Below are positions 49,066 to 61,424 of a stretch of DNA of 64,000 nt, in pieces (the first letter of the stretch is position 1; each line of letters starts with the position of its first letter). The stretch lies in contig NC_056041.1 in NCBI RefSeq assembly GCF_004379255.2, positions 18,569,559-18,633,558 of the forward strand. The letters run 5' to 3'. The stretch is from Salvia splendens (taxonomy: Eukaryota > Streptophyta > Magnoliopsida > Lamiales > Lamiaceae). The notes under the pieces are model-generated. The model was not told the DNA's origin and made no database searches. It saw only the letters and a list, made by a program, of their open reading frames with translations. The translations under genes were made by a program, and so were the position numbers.

Positions 49066-50609
49066 ATGGTTGCTATGAATTGCACAGCTATGCAGCAGAA
49101 GCTATCATTCCCCAACAAGCATGGTGAGAAGCTTGTTGGCATACTACACGACACTGGCTCTTCACACCTTGTTATTCTCTGCCATGGTTTTCGATCTTCA
49201 AAGGTGCTAGTTTAATCTTCAATTTTCAACAATTCATCTCATCTCCCCCTTTTCAATTTGGTTATTTCTAAATATACTTCAATTCATATCATGTAGAATG
49301 ACAAGATCTTGGTGAGTATTGCTGATGCTTTAGAAAAAGAAGGAATCAGTGCTTTTCGCTTGGATTTCTCCGGAAATGGGTATGATCTTGATATGTTTTG
49401 GTCTAAATTTGACTTGTTATTTGCAAATCATTCAATTCTTTTGTGTTTCGTCATGTTTTGAGTTGATTAATTTGCAGGGAAAGTGAAGGTTCTTTCCAGT
49501 TTGGTAACTACTCAAGAGAGCTTGAAGACATAAGATCTGTGTTTGAGTACTTCATTGGATCGAACCGCTCCCCAGTTGCAGTTGTTGGTCATAGTAAAGG
49601 TATGCCAGAGTATTTATATCTAAGGTCATGTTTGTTCGACAGTAAAGTAAAGTTAACAGGGAAAATGATTCCGTGTTTGTTTGACCATATGTCATTTTTT
49701 TAGTTGTTGTCGAAAAACTGTAGCTTGTTTCTGCTTTGCAGGCGGGGATGCTGTCATTCTGTATGCATCTAAATATCACGATATACCTGCTGTGGTGAAT
49801 CTTTCTAGTCCTTCCGATCTCCTAAGAGGAATGGAGGACCGGTTTGGTAAAGATATCTGGAATAGACTCACAAAGGATGGATATGTGGATGTTATATCCA
49901 AAGCAGGTAATTGTTTAGACTTGATGCTATAAATGAAGTAAATGATATGGTTGGTTTGTGACCTTATATTGCTATAGTTTAAATAATGAAAGGATGGACC
50001 TATTCGATTTTGTATGTTTTGATCACCTTCTGTTGAGATGTAATAGACGAAAATCTTTTTAAGGATCGCTTTGTAAATCATCATTTGGTACTAATTCTGG
50101 TATAGATGAACGTAGAAGTTACACGGTATCTTCTGTTGGAGGTGTATAAATCTAATCTTTTAATAGGTGAATGGGAATACCGTCTCACTGAAGAAGGCAT
50201 GAGGGAGCGACTGAATACAGACATGCGTGAAGCCTGCCGTTCAATTGATGTGAACTGCAGGTAAGCATTATGCTAATTTCATCTTCAAATGGTAACAAAA
50301 ATATTGAAATGGCTCTAACTTGTGAAATGTGAATTAAGGGTGCTGACAGTGCACGGGACAAAAGATGAGGTTATCCCGGTTGGAGATGCATATGAGTTCG
50401 CCAAGATGATACGAAACCACCAGCTGAAAATCATACAAGGAGCCAACCATGGATACACTTCACATCAAGAAGAGATGGTCTCAGCTGTCCTGCCTTTCCT
50501 TAAGGAGTGCATGAGCCGGGCCTCCACTCAGGTATGTCGATCTCTTGATCTTACGTGCTTCAAAAGTTGTTTGTGGTTTTTTCTGCTAATTTTACCTGAT
50601 TTCTATTAG
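49066..50609 (+). CDS. alpha/beta hydrolase copy 3 (serine hydrolase, S33-like), open frame
   Basis: Six exons, 49066-49203, 49297-49379, 49478-49599, 49742-49906, 50167-50260 and 50339-50609, join in frame to 290 residues, all with GT-AG introns. Start MVAMNCTAMQQKLSFPNKHG. The oxyanion motif is HGFRSSK, the nucleophile elbow GHSKG (Ser113), the acid Asp210 in HGTKDEVIP and the base His238 in GANHGYTSHQ, a complete Ser-Asp-His triad. There is no signal peptide. Plants have small families of these soluble esterase/lipase-like proteins (At3g47560 group), substrates mostly unknown. The codon that is TAG in copy 2 is CAG here, so the frame runs 26 residues further (VCRSLDLTCFKSC...) to a TAG at 50607-50609. 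CAG|GTATGT is also a good splice donor, so a further intron is possible. Likely functional, C-terminus uncertain. Confidence 0.88.
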
Positions 50610-51239
50610 GTTTCATCATGTGGAGGGCAGTGATCACATCTTTTGTTCCAGAAAAGACTTATGCAACTTTGAACATTTTAAATTTGAAGAAAATAGGATT
50701 ATGATGTATGTTTATGGTTGTTTATGTTCACAACAGTTTTCTAAGCCAAACATCTGATTTTCAATTTGTCTTAGTATTTTCTTACCCAATGAAGCTGTTT
50801 ATTGTTTTTGAGTTAACAGTGTTACAGTGGTGAAGTTCTTCTTCTTCTTCTTCGTGCAACTAGTTTAATCTGAATGACATTCATCTTTTGTTGCACACAT
50901 TGACTCGTTGGATATTCGTACAAATGGTGTTCAAGCTCGAGCTTGCTAAAAGCTTGTGAAAGGCTATAAAAATTGAAACTTATTAAACAAATAAGTTCAA
51001 ATACATTCGCGAGGGCACCATCATGCTCAAACGCGGCTTGATTCGAAAATTATCAAGCTCGAAAATGACCCCGAGTCTACCGTTTAATAAAGCTCTGAAC
51101 GAGTTATTGAGCCTCATAGCTAGTTGGTGAAAGGAAGAGAGAATACGCGCAGATGAATCAAGTTACATGGAAGATAACCGACCGGGTGGATCAATTAGCA
51201 AATGTCGTTGCAACTTGATCAGGCGTTCTCACTTGTTCA
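50610..51239. other. gap after hydrolase copy 3
   Basis: Probably 3' untranslated sequence at first, with a (CTT)n stretch near 50838. No gene seen. Confidence 0.45.
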
Positions 51240-52020
51240 CGACAAAACATTTATAACTCCCAAACATGCACTACTTTAACAGTAAAGCGGCAAGTATGAG
51301 GTCGATCCCACAGGGAAGCTGGTGCGTTGAGTGTGTGTTTAGTGAATAGGGTTCGGCTACTGTGATAGGGACCTCCCAGCAATATCGACTGAACCGGCCA
51401 AGGAGAAGCAGCCCGACGACCAGGCGTCGGTTCAGGAAGATAGAAACTGATCGAGAGAGGAAGGAAGAAGACATGTGAGGTTGACACGAGGATGGATAGG
51501 CCGAGAAGAAAGGTTTCAAGGCCCGTGAAGTATCGCGATTATACGTCGCACTAGTCATACTGATTTTCTACGTTAATTATTTTTGTTTCCATATGTTTTA
51601 TTTATATTTTTGTTAAGACATTATTATTAAATCTTTTCGGGTTTTCTTCTTGATTCTTTCCCGAATCGTAGAGTCGAATCAAGCAGGGTCCAGATTCTAT
51701 ATAAAGAATCCAATAGAGAGTCATTAATTCATTCAAGATCAAAGAAATAAAATTCTCTTTCTTGAAACGCAAGCTTCAAAACCTTAGGAACTAGGGATTT
51801 GTTATCTTCGTGTTTCTTGATTATTTGTGCTCTAACCACTGGTAGGGATCAAGTCCTATCAATTGGTGCTTTCATTGATTACTCTTCCCCCGTGACTACT
51901 CTCGAATGGCCTCCGATGGAAACAATAACGGGATGCCACCACCACCGCCCCCTCCGTCCGCAGATGAACTCGCGCGAATGGTACTGGCACACGATCAGAA
52001 AATTCTCGCGCGAATGGTAC
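51240..52020 (+). mobile_element. LTR-retrotransposon fragment with a start-of-gag remnant
   Basis: GCAAGTATGAGGTCGATCCCACAGGGA (about 51291) is a wording common in plant retrotransposon regions. Near 51860 GATCAAGTCCTATCA is followed by ATTGGTGCTTTCATTG, which resembles the primer-site region after a 5' LTR, and 44 bases on an ATG (51906) opens MASDGNNNGMPPPPPPPSAD, typical of the start of a gag protein. The frame ends within about 40 codons and no pol region follows, so the element is a remnant. LTR limits are not resolved. Confidence 0.5.
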
Positions 52021-52022
52021 TA

Positions 52023-52056
52023 GCAGTATGATAGGGATCAAGTCCTATCATACTGC
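52023..52056. repeat. perfect 13-bp hairpin at the retrotransposon break
   Basis: GCAGTATGATAGG and its complement CCTATCATACTGC surround the eight bases GATCAAGT. The inner part, GGGATCAAGTCCTATCA, repeats the text at 51846-51862 next to the putative primer site, so the hairpin lies where the retrotransposon piece ends. Confidence 0.85.
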
Positions 52057-53583
52057 CACGCTTTAAATTGGGAGTTTTAAACTACTGGATTACGCTAGGC
52101 AGAAAATAGACTAACTACTTGATCAAGTAACTCATCATGCTGACAACAAATAACGGACCAAGTAAACGGCAGGCTGAAATAAAGACTTAACTACCTAATC
52201 ATGCTACGAAACTACAAACCACTTTGTCATTCAACATAATGAAAATTCAAACACTCGATCAGGGATCTCAGAACTAAACTAAGCTGGAGCAGTAAACAAG
52301 AATTCCGAAAGCAAACAACTTTGATTTTTATACTCAGAACTCTAAACAGTGTTGTGAACTTGCGAAATACAGAACAAGAACTATTCTTTAACTACGTAAC
52401 AAAACGAAATTTAACTAAGCTAACAGATTCAGAAAACAAGAAAGCGAATAAAGCCGAGAAATCCTCGGTCGGAACTTGAGACGGCGCCGAACAGATATTG
52501 ATTTCTCTGTCGCGCTCCCTTTAGTCGCTCTCCTTCTAACTAACCATTTCTACTATTTAACTAGGCTATTTTGGAACTAGGGAAGAACTTGGAACCAGGA
52601 ACAGGCGGAAAAACTAAACTAAAGGCGAGGAAAAAGGAAGAAGATGCCGAAGAAGAAGAAGATCCTTATTATGGCGCTGCATCCTCTATTTATAAGTTCC
52701 TCACACAACCTCCAACTATGATAACAACTTTAGCAGCAAATATTCGTCCTTGCTGGGATCGCGCGCCTCATCAATTGATACGTGTCCTTCTTCTAAAATG
52801 TCGTGGTTCTTCAATAACAGAATGAGGATTCGCCTTCCAGCGCATCAGCTTCACGTGTCTTCCTTCTAGAATGCAGTGGTCCCCCGTCTAACTGTTTGAT
52901 CACCTCCTTGATCAACCCACCCAGTTTTTGGCCTTTTTCGCCTTCTGTGCCAGCTCGATCAGTTTGGCCTTGTTGCCCTTGGTCCAGCAGCATTCCTGCA
53001 CAATTAACACTCGCTTTACGCGATAAACTGATTAAATAACATACATTTTACCCCTAAACCGATGCATGAAATATGCCTTATCAGTAGGGTTCATTCACTA
53101 CCTAATTACCGACTTGATTAAATTTCATTTGAAAAGGAGAAAAATTGATCTAGTTAATTTAATTTGTAACTATTAAGCCGAATATTAATTGTAATTGAAA
53201 ATGTAATAATGAATATTTAGGTAACTTTTGTTAGGAATTTCGTGGAGGAGAGGCACTGACAATTCAAGGACTGCTCTTCTCTTCTAAACTACAGCAGCTC
53301 TGCTGTTGGCCGCATTCAACTCAAAGAGATTTCGTCGCAGCTCAATACTCTGGTAAAAATACAATTTGAATTCCCAATCAATGGATTACAAGTAGGAAAA
53401 TACCTGATTGGTTTGATCATTTATCCTTCAAATTTACTACTGATGAATTGATCGATTTTGCATTTGTTTGATCATTTTCTCCTTTAAATGCTCGATCGTG
53501 ACTCTTCTGTTACACAAAGTAAAGGCAATAACCAAAATTTTTTCTTCTGGGTAATGCATATCAATTGCAGTTTTTCAGCAGCT
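52057..53583. other. repeat-derived stretch and probable 5' leader of hydrolase copy 4
   Basis: 52057-53090 has the even composition of old retrotransposon DNA (GATCACCTCCTTGATCAACCC, GGCCTTTTTCGCC) but no readable gag or pol. From 53220, ACTGCTCTTCTCTTC...CTCAATACTCTG|GTAAAAAT could be a non-coding first exon of copy 4, with an intron ending at TTGCAG near 53570. Confidence 0.45.
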
Positions 53584-56500
53584 ATGCAGCAGAAAGTAAC
53601 GATACCGAACAAGCATGGTAAAAAACTTGTTGGCTTATTACATGACACGGGATCACCACAACTAGTTGTTCTCTGCCATGGTTTTAGGTCCACAAAGGTA
53701 GACCACTTTCTTGAGCTTTTAGTGATTGAATTGATAGAATTTAAGATTTTCATACAAATCTACTTTCGAGTTTTAAGCCACAGGAACTAGATTTTACCTT
53801 CCTACTTGCATAAAAGAAATTATGCGATTTTCTATTAGAGGTAAGTTCGAGATGCAAGCTAGTGATGTAATTCATATTTCAATAAATATTATTGGCTTTT
53901 CGTGTCTACTTACTTTAAACTTGCTATATCATACCTATGGGGTTTCTGGAATAAATGGTGCATAAATTTGGTAAGATTTCTCTTGGTTGAGACCCCAGAC
54001 ATCTGAATGGATTTGGATATTTTAAGTGCAGTATGATGTTGAGATGGTGTTTGGTGGGAGCTGCTTTAATTGTGATGCAGATAAATTTTCGTGGATTATT
54101 TGATTGCTGTCACACAATCTCATGCGGCTTGTCAAGTGTCAAAAGAAGTCATATACGATCTATATGTATGGAATGGATATTTGCTTACTCAAGTACATGA
54201 TGCCTGCATTGGCCTTTAGTAATTACTAGGTCTCAATTCTTTTGAGTATATGCACATTTCAAATCCTGATTGATTTACTTCACATTTCGATTTCTTAATT
54301 TGAAGAATCTTTACCTGTAGCAACTAGCAGAAGATTAACATCCAGCATCCAGGTCTAAGGAATATCGCTGTGTGTGTAAGCATGCATCTTCCATGAGTTG
54401 CTTGCTTCTATTTTGGCTAAATTTTCCCAGGAAACTGAAGGTTAAAAAATGATTAGTTTTGATATGTCTTAACTGACGACTGACGGGACTTGTATATCTC
54501 TAAGTAAAAGATACTCCTATATTGGGTGCACTGAAGACAAGAATAATCTTCTCGACTTGTTATAATGCATACGGTGGGGTTTAGAGGCTCATGAAATACT
54601 GTAGGGTCATGTATTAGAACCTCATGACACATACCCCATCCTGCATTTAGATTTTTCATACGAAGTAGTATGTGTATTAGAAGTCTGGGAAATCTCAGTG
54701 TAGCAGCTACAATCAGATTATCTTTAATAATTCAACTCAAATCATACTTCCTTTTGTAGGAATACAAAATAATGGTCAATCTTGCTGGTGCTTTAGAAAA
54801 AGAAGGAATCAGTGCTTTTCGCTTTGATTTCTCTGGAAATGGGTATGGTTTTAGAACATGATATGTTATCAGTTTCTTTGTTATTTTCTAACCACTTGAA
54901 TTTGATTTTTCTTTTCATTTCTGGATTTCATGTGCTTACTTGATTTGCAGGGAGAGTGAAGGTTCATTTCAGTTCGGTAAGTACTTTGATGAGGTTGATG
55001 ACTTGAGATCTGTGGTTGATTACTTTGCTGGGTCAAACCGTTCAACCATTGCAGTTCTTGGTCACAGTAAAGGTATACCGAGTATCTAGATCTAAATATC
55101 TTAGAATGCTTAAAGATGATCGGAAAAGTTGAAGATAACCAGGAACTTCCACTCACTCAATCCTAGAGATGAGAGTGGATAAGATTCAACTAAACCTTTT
55201 CCTCCCAAATGATATCCATTTTGGTGTGACACGCTCATCCGGTGTCTGAATTTAATAGCCAGTCACATATTCTGATCATTTTTGTAATTACAACCATGTA
55301 ATTCATGATTACTTACTTCTGGCTTTCAATGACGTAAAGTTTACTCATTCAGAGGAGGAAGAGTGTCTGTTTGTCAAGTTTTATCGTGTTTTGATGTCTC
55401 CAGATACACAAAGAACAAATCTTCTACAGTGGATGTGTGAATTTTATGCAAGTAGAATCACATTTCTGTCCTGTGTTTGTAATTGTTATTTTAATCAAAT
55501 CAAATAAAGTTAACCGCTAACTCTACCCTACAGTGCAAGCTACTAATCCTGGTAATATCTTAGACTATCTTGAGAACCTCTGAAATAATAACACTTAATT
55601 TACCTTGAGGATGTGGATAGTACTTTCTGTTTGTATGTTCTTTATACTTTAAAGTTTAAATAACTTGGAACTACTAGATTCTTGATAGCATTTTCTAGAA
55701 AGTAGATATCATTATGTAATTGAGCAATTAATTGGTTTTTGGGATGGACTCCTGTCCTCTTTCAATAGTCTACTAATTCTTGCTGTTTCTTCTTCTTTTT
55801 TTTTTTTGAAAAAACATAAATAAAAAAATCTTTGTATAGTTGTTGTGGGCAGTGTTGTCTTTATATCCTGTTGTAATGCCAGTTAAACTGAATTAACCAT
55901 TTAGTCACTTTGTCAACCCAGTGTAGTTCTGGCTAGCTAAATGTTTCATTGACTTAGATCTTTTTAATAATTTTGCTTAGGTTCATATGCCATATTTTTT
56001 CATGGACTGTTTTTTCCACTTTGAAGGAGGGGATGTTGTCCTTCTGTATGCATCAAAATATCATGATATACCTGCAGTGGTAAACCTTTCTGGTCGTTAT
56101 GATCTCAAAAGAGGAATTGAGGAACGGTTTGGTAAAGATTTCATGGAAAGACTCAAGAAGGACGGATACATGGATGTTAAAACCAAAAAAGGTAATTGTT
56201 TGGTTTTGCTTGTTTCTGAAACAATGAAGTGATTTTTTGGTGATGTCATTTAATGGGTGTGGATTGTTACTGAATGAACCCTAGGTCTGGGCTGGAGTTT
56301 CTATCACTCATGAGTGATCTGAAAGTTTCTTTGATGAATTTTACTTTCTTTCAAACCTTTCTGAAATCCTGAATTGAAGAATAGGTCCCTTATAAGGCAG
56401 ATTGGTTAGCCTCCCCTCTTCTCTATCTTTCTAAACTTGATAAGTTTTTACTGTAATTATCATTTCACAGATGCTTCTATGCAGCTTCTTTAACATCTCA

Positions 56501-57771
56501 TCCATCAACTTCACTTGGAGATAAGATAAGAGTGAACTGCATGATCACAACTTTTTGAATGATCCTATATAAGTGAGCATAAAAGTGACAGTTGTTTACC
56601 TTGTTATTAACATAAATGTAACATGGTTCTTTTCTAACCTCTATATTATTAGAGTTTACTTAATGGAAAACTAGTTCTCCTTTATTATTTCAAAAGCTAT
56701 GTTTTTATACATATGTACATCTGCATTAGGTGAATGATCTAGAATGATTTTTCGTTTCCATTTTGGATACTAGTGCTTGCAAAGTTTTCAGTAAATAAAG
56801 CATAACATTTGTTAATAGGAGAAGTTGAATACCGAGTCACTGAAGAAAGCATGAAGGAGCGACTTAATACAAACATGCATGGAGCATGTCTTTTGATTGA
56901 TCCGAGCTGCAGGTCAGTTTAATGTTAATTTATTCCAATTTTACATTAGTTTCTTTTTTTTTACCTTCTTTGCGGACTGTGAAAGAAAGTGCTTCCATGC
57001 TCAACTCTCAAGATTCACATTGCTCTTTCCTAAGCAGGAACTACACTCAAATCTCAAACTTAATGGCCAAAATGTGCAGTATTTCTGAATACTATTCTCA
57101 TTCCTTTCTCTTTGGAATTTTAAAGGCCATTCTGGGAAGTGTGTAAAAGATGTTTCTCAATAAATATGAGAACTTTTTCTCAAGAATCTTGACCTTTTGT
57201 TTTCTTTATCCTACTGTTTATTATGTTAGGCAATACATTGACAATGGCTCCATCAGGAATCAAGCTAGATGTATTATTTTCTTCATCTAAAATAAATGTG
57301 CCCCAGCACTAGTTACAAAGATGTTTAAAAATCTATGAATTTGAAGCCAGACTTGTGTATTAGTCTATTAGAGCAAATGTACTGTAGAGTCAACTTGAAC
57401 AAATAAAGATACATTGGCATTCATAAAGTTGACATTTTGTCATGATCTATGTGGTCTTATCTTGAAGGACTTACTTTTAGTGTGCCATTGTTTTGCGTGT
57501 GTACTTGATTTCTAGTTTACCCATCAGTAATGATAAAAATACGTAGCAAAACTTATCTAACTTATCAAAATGTGTATTGTTAAGGTTGCTGACAGTCCAT
57601 GGATCAGCTGATGAGATTATCCCACTAGAAGATGCTAAAGAGTTCGCCAAGATCTTGCCAAACCACGAGCTAAAAATCATAGAAGGAGCCAATCATGGAT
57701 ACTCTTCACATCAAGATGAATTGGTCTCAGTTGTTTTGCCTTTCCTAAAGGAAATGTGCGCCACACGATGA
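53584..57771 (+). CDS. alpha/beta hydrolase copy 4 (serine hydrolase, S33-like), intact
   Basis: Six exons, 53584-53697, 54760-54842, 54951-55072, 56027-56191, 56819-56912 and 57585-57771, join to 254 residues (765 bases). I start at the ATG of MQQKVTIPNKHGKKL because TTGCAG just before it looks like the acceptor of an intron in the 5' leader; an in-frame ATG 30 bases upstream (53554) would add ten residues. Coding-exon lengths 83, 122, 165 and 94 equal those of copy 3. Motifs: HGFRSTK oxyanion region, GHSKG (Ser105), HGSADEIIP (Asp202) and GANHGYSSHQ (His230). It closely resembles Arabidopsis At3g47560-type proteins (SGRYDLKRGIEERFGKDF). Introns are much longer than in copy 3. The stop TGA follows KEMCATR. 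This is the best-preserved member and probably the ancestral-type copy. Confidence 0.92.
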
Positions 57772-57941
57772 ATGCATGCCTCCCAGTTAAGTTGGTCGAT
57801 TTCCTCAACTTGAATATCTGTTAGACTGTTACCGATTATTCTGCGAATTAACTCTCATCATTTGTGCTTAAAACATTGGCTTATCATTTAGAAGGTGTTT
57901 TATGATAGCTAATAAGTACTACACCACTGTTAGATGAGTAA

Positions 57942-59937
57942 GGCCATCCACAACGCTGTCTCTATACCGTCTCTTAAACCGTCTCTTAACTACTATTTGA
58001 GCACTATTTGAGGGCCCCACTGTCCTTTTTGCCTCCATCTCTTAACTAAGAGACGGAACCTGCAACGCTCCGTCTCTTAACCGTCTCTATACCGTCTCTT
58101 AATTACTATTCATTCAATTTAATTTATAATTTTTTTTTAAAACCCAATTCAATTTAAACAAACACACTTTATTAAAATTAAAACAAAATAAAAAAACACA
58201 CAAAATAAAAAAACACACAAAATAAAAAAAACACACAAAATAAAAAAACACACAAAATAAAAAAAAATTAATCGGAAGGGCTAATCATCCTCCGGAGGCG
58301 GTCGAGGTTGAGGGGGAGTCGGAAGGCCAAGTTGTGCTGCCATATGCACAATTCCGTTCCACCAGGCCGCGTATTGGGAGTGCGAGAAGCGGGAAGTGTC
58401 CGCCATTGTGGCGGTCATGTACGCCACCATAAGTGTGTCCGAGCCTCCTCGCGAGCCCGATCCTGAGGCCGGCTGGCTTGATTCGCCTCGGCCCTTCCTT
58501 GCTCTAGCCGCTTTCGCCGCCTTCGTCCCTTGCGGCCGACGGCGCCTACTCGCGGATCCTCCTGCATCGCCGACCGTACCCGCAAACTCCTGGGATTCAG
58601 CATCATGTTGGCTGATGCCTTCAGCAGTGTCACCACCAGACGCACCAGCACTAGACGAGTATTGGCCACTCGCCGTATGCTTCGTGCGCTTCGAGTTTGA
58701 GCCCGAGCTGGAGCGGAAACCGCCGGCCCATCGTTCCTCGTCCTTGACGGCGCGCCAAACATCAACAAATCTGAATTGATGTCCCTCGTCCTGGTAGTAG
58801 GCGCGCAAAGCGGACGTCAAAATGTCGGTGGCCGTGGCGCCGCTTTGGTAGCGCGCCTCTTCCGCCGAGTAGATGCCGCAGAATTTTTTGACCTGTCGGT
58901 CGACTCGGTCAAAGTGACAGCGGATCATTTTAACTGTGCGCTTGCGGGAGCGGTTCGGCTTTATTTGGTGGTAGACCTCGACAACCTTTTCCCAGAAACA
59001 CTTCCGGGTTTGTTGATTCCCGACGATGGGATCGTACGAGACCGTGATCCAGGCGTTGTACACCGCCATCGTTTCGAGGTTGTTGTACGGATGTCGGCCA
59101 AGATCCTCTTCCTCTTCCTCTTCTTCCTCCTCGTCCTCGCCCGTCTGGGGTTGTACACTGCCTCGGCCACCTCCACCGCCTCGCTCACCTCCACCGCCTC
59201 GGCCTACTCCCGGCGTGGGATCAACTGGAAAATCCTCCCGGATCTGGGATAATCCCTGCGAAAACCGCGGGACGTTGGGACGAACATATGCATCAAGGTC
59301 AAAATTGGGTGGTTGGTACCCCCCCGGCGTCGCCGAACCCTGGGTCCCCGGCGTTGACGAACCTCCACCGCCCAATGTGTTGATCATGTTCTCCCAATCG
59401 CCGAATGAGTTGAGATCCCACCCGCCGGAGCCGGAGCCGCCATAGTTGCCCTCGCCGTCGCCGGACATCTTGAGTTGGGTTATGAAAATTTCAGCGAAAA
59501 TTTGAGAGAAAATTTAGATGATAGGAAGAATAGATGTGTAGTTGTGTGTAAATGAGGATGGGTTTAGGAGTATTTATAGAGTAAAAAATTTAATAAAAAC
59601 AAAAAAAATATAACAAAAAAACAAAAAAACGGTAATAATACCGTTACAAATTTTTTTTTTTATTTAAATTCGAATTTTTTTTTAAAAAAATATTTATTGC
59701 GTCAGCACGTGACGACGCCCACTCGCGGGCCGGCGAGTGGGCGTCACGCACGACGCCGGGCTGCGCCACGTCGCCTAGGCGCGTGGCGAGACAGCTCGTC
59801 TCGTGGCTCGGCGAGTCGAGACGCGCGACGAGACGCGGGACGAGACGGGACGAGATGGAGGCTGCAACGCGTCTCGCCGGGGTCTCGTCTCGCTGAGACG
59901 AGACGCGAGACGCCGGCGAGACCCGTTGTGGATGGTC
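57942..59937 (-). mobile_element. PIF/Harbinger element H7 of a second lineage
   Basis: 1996 bp with TAA on both sides (57939-57941 and 59938-59940) and 14-base inverted ends, GGCCATCCACAACG against CGTTGTGGATGGTC, one mismatch. The subterminal regions are built from short motifs, CCGTCTCTTAA on the left and GAGACGAGACGCG on the right, replacing the GCTGGGCGG blocks of H1-H6. AAAAAACACACAAAATAA units repeat at 58190-58262. One intact Myb-like ORF, no transposase. The good ends and open ORF suggest a recent insertion. Confidence 0.9.
58281..59468 (-). CDS. Harbinger Myb/SANT-like accessory protein of H7, intact
   Basis: An uninterrupted 395-residue frame begins at the ATG at 59468 (MSGDGEGNYGGSGSGGWDLN). 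It has a glycine-rich N-terminus, an acidic run EEEEEEEEEDLGRHPY, then the conserved region NNLETMAVYNAWITVSYDPI, RKCFWEKVVEVYHQIKP, RTVKMIRCHFDRVDRQVKKF and a part with YYQDEGHQFRFVDVWRAVKD, corresponding in order to the SANT and NAM-associated region of the H1 protein. A basic patch (SRRRRPQGTKAAKAARARKG) may be a nuclear-localisation signal. In contrast to H1-H3 there is no G-run frameshift. By family it would bind the element ends and act with a transposase, which is absent here. Confidence 0.85.
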   Translation of the reverse strand: MSGDGEGNYGGSGSGGWDLNSFGDWENMINTLGGGGSSTPGTQGSATPGGYQPPNFDLDAYVRPNVPRFSQGLSQIREDFPVDPTPGVGRGGGGERGGGGGRGSVQPQTGEDEEEEEEEEEDLGRHPYNNLETMAVYNAWITVSYDPIVGNQQTRKCFWEKVVEVYHQIKPNRSRKRTVKMIRCHFDRVDRQVKKFCGIYSAEEARYQSGATATDILTSALRAYYQDEGHQFRFVDVWRAVKDEERWAGGFRSSSGSNSKRTKHTASGQYSSSAGASGGDTAEGISQHDAESQEFAGTVGDAGGSASRRRRPQGTKAAKAARARKGRGESSQPASGSGSRGGSDTLMVAYMTATMADTSRFSHSQYAAWWNGIVHMAAQLGLPTPPQPRPPPEDD

Positions 59938-61424
59938 TAATGACTTCCAGAAATTCAAGTACAACTTGGAATTTGTAATTTAAAAAATGAAAGAGATTGA
60001 GACGTACGTTGGGGGTTATCTTTTCAAGATGCAGAATTCATGGTTAGCAGAGAAATGATGCATTTTCCTCTCATTTGTGAATTCAATGTTGTCAAGTAAA
60101 GGTTACCTCAAATTCTTAGTTAGATCTTTACTATTCACTTGTCATATTACCATCTCGAGTTTAGCATAAACATCAACAATTCAACCAAAAAATTTTAATC
60201 ACAACTCTATGTTTTAATTGATCATTATTTTGGTTAAATTTTTATTTTACATAAATAGGGCTGAATATATAGTTTAAAAAATATATCAAGAGTGCAATTC
60301 AATAGTTGAATACAGATATTTGACTCTAATCGGTAGCTTATGGCCGTAGGAAATCACCTAACAACCAAATGCTAATTTTAATGTGCAAATCTCGTTTCTA
60401 CTGTCGAAAAATATTGAGAAAAGAATCTCAACTAATAAATCAAAGTACTACTAATGTTTTACAAATTACAAATATGTAAGTGAGGAGGTTAAAATCTGTG
60501 GTGGAGTAAGTATGAGTGTATGACCAATGATTACGAGAATAAATAAAATGATGCAGAAGCTCTATTTGCTAATATAGTAATATGCATAACAGATAAAAGC
60601 ATGAATGAAAGTTTGATTCCTTAATTGATGTAATTATGAGAGTTAGTCGTTCGTAATAAATAAGCAAAGTTAAATTCGATTAGTGAATATGTATACGAAA
60701 TAAAAAGGCAAAGTTTTTACCACCTCTATACAAGCAAGAAAACTTGTTCAATGCAATCGTCAACTACAAAACCACCAACTTCACTACTGTTTGCCACATC
60801 TCTTCAATACAGTGGCCGCTTCTCCTTTCTTTAGCCTTTCCACATCTACGCGGCAGCCACCGTTTTCCCCTCCTCAATAAACAAAATCGCACTCTCCGAA
60901 AAAGTAGGAGCAATTCCATATAAGTGTGAGAACCTTCCAAAAATTCATATGACTCGGGCAGAAGACTAAGATTGTGCTATGAGTTTACTATTTTCAACTT
61001 CAATTGTGTTTTTTGAATTTTTTAATTTACTCTTGTAGAAAATGATGTGTCTACATGAAGTGGATATTATTAGACAACCACATTGGCTTCCATTGGATGA
61101 TATTTCGATAGCATTAAGATAAGTCGTCAAATTGACAATTTTTGTCTCTTAAGAGTCCTAAATCGATAGAATTCATGCTCTTTTAACACCATTAAATGAG
61201 CAGCCTTAAATTGATAATATAGATCTTTCTAGTCCTAAAATTCATCCTTAGGGTCCTCAACTGATAGTGAACCTATCTTCTGGTCTATAAGATTCCTATA
61301 CCTCAATAAACATATGTGAAGTTCTGGCAACTTTAGCTGAAGTTACATAAGATACAGACAAAACTACTTAAAAGAAAATTCATAGAGCAAACAAGATTAT
61401 GATTGAGAAGCAATGAGATTACAG
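59938..61424. other. AT-rich gap
   Basis: No exon or RNA gene recognised. I searched the part below 61430 for the missing last exon of the DENR-like relic (a WPDVPE-type sequence) and did not find it. Confidence 0.5.
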
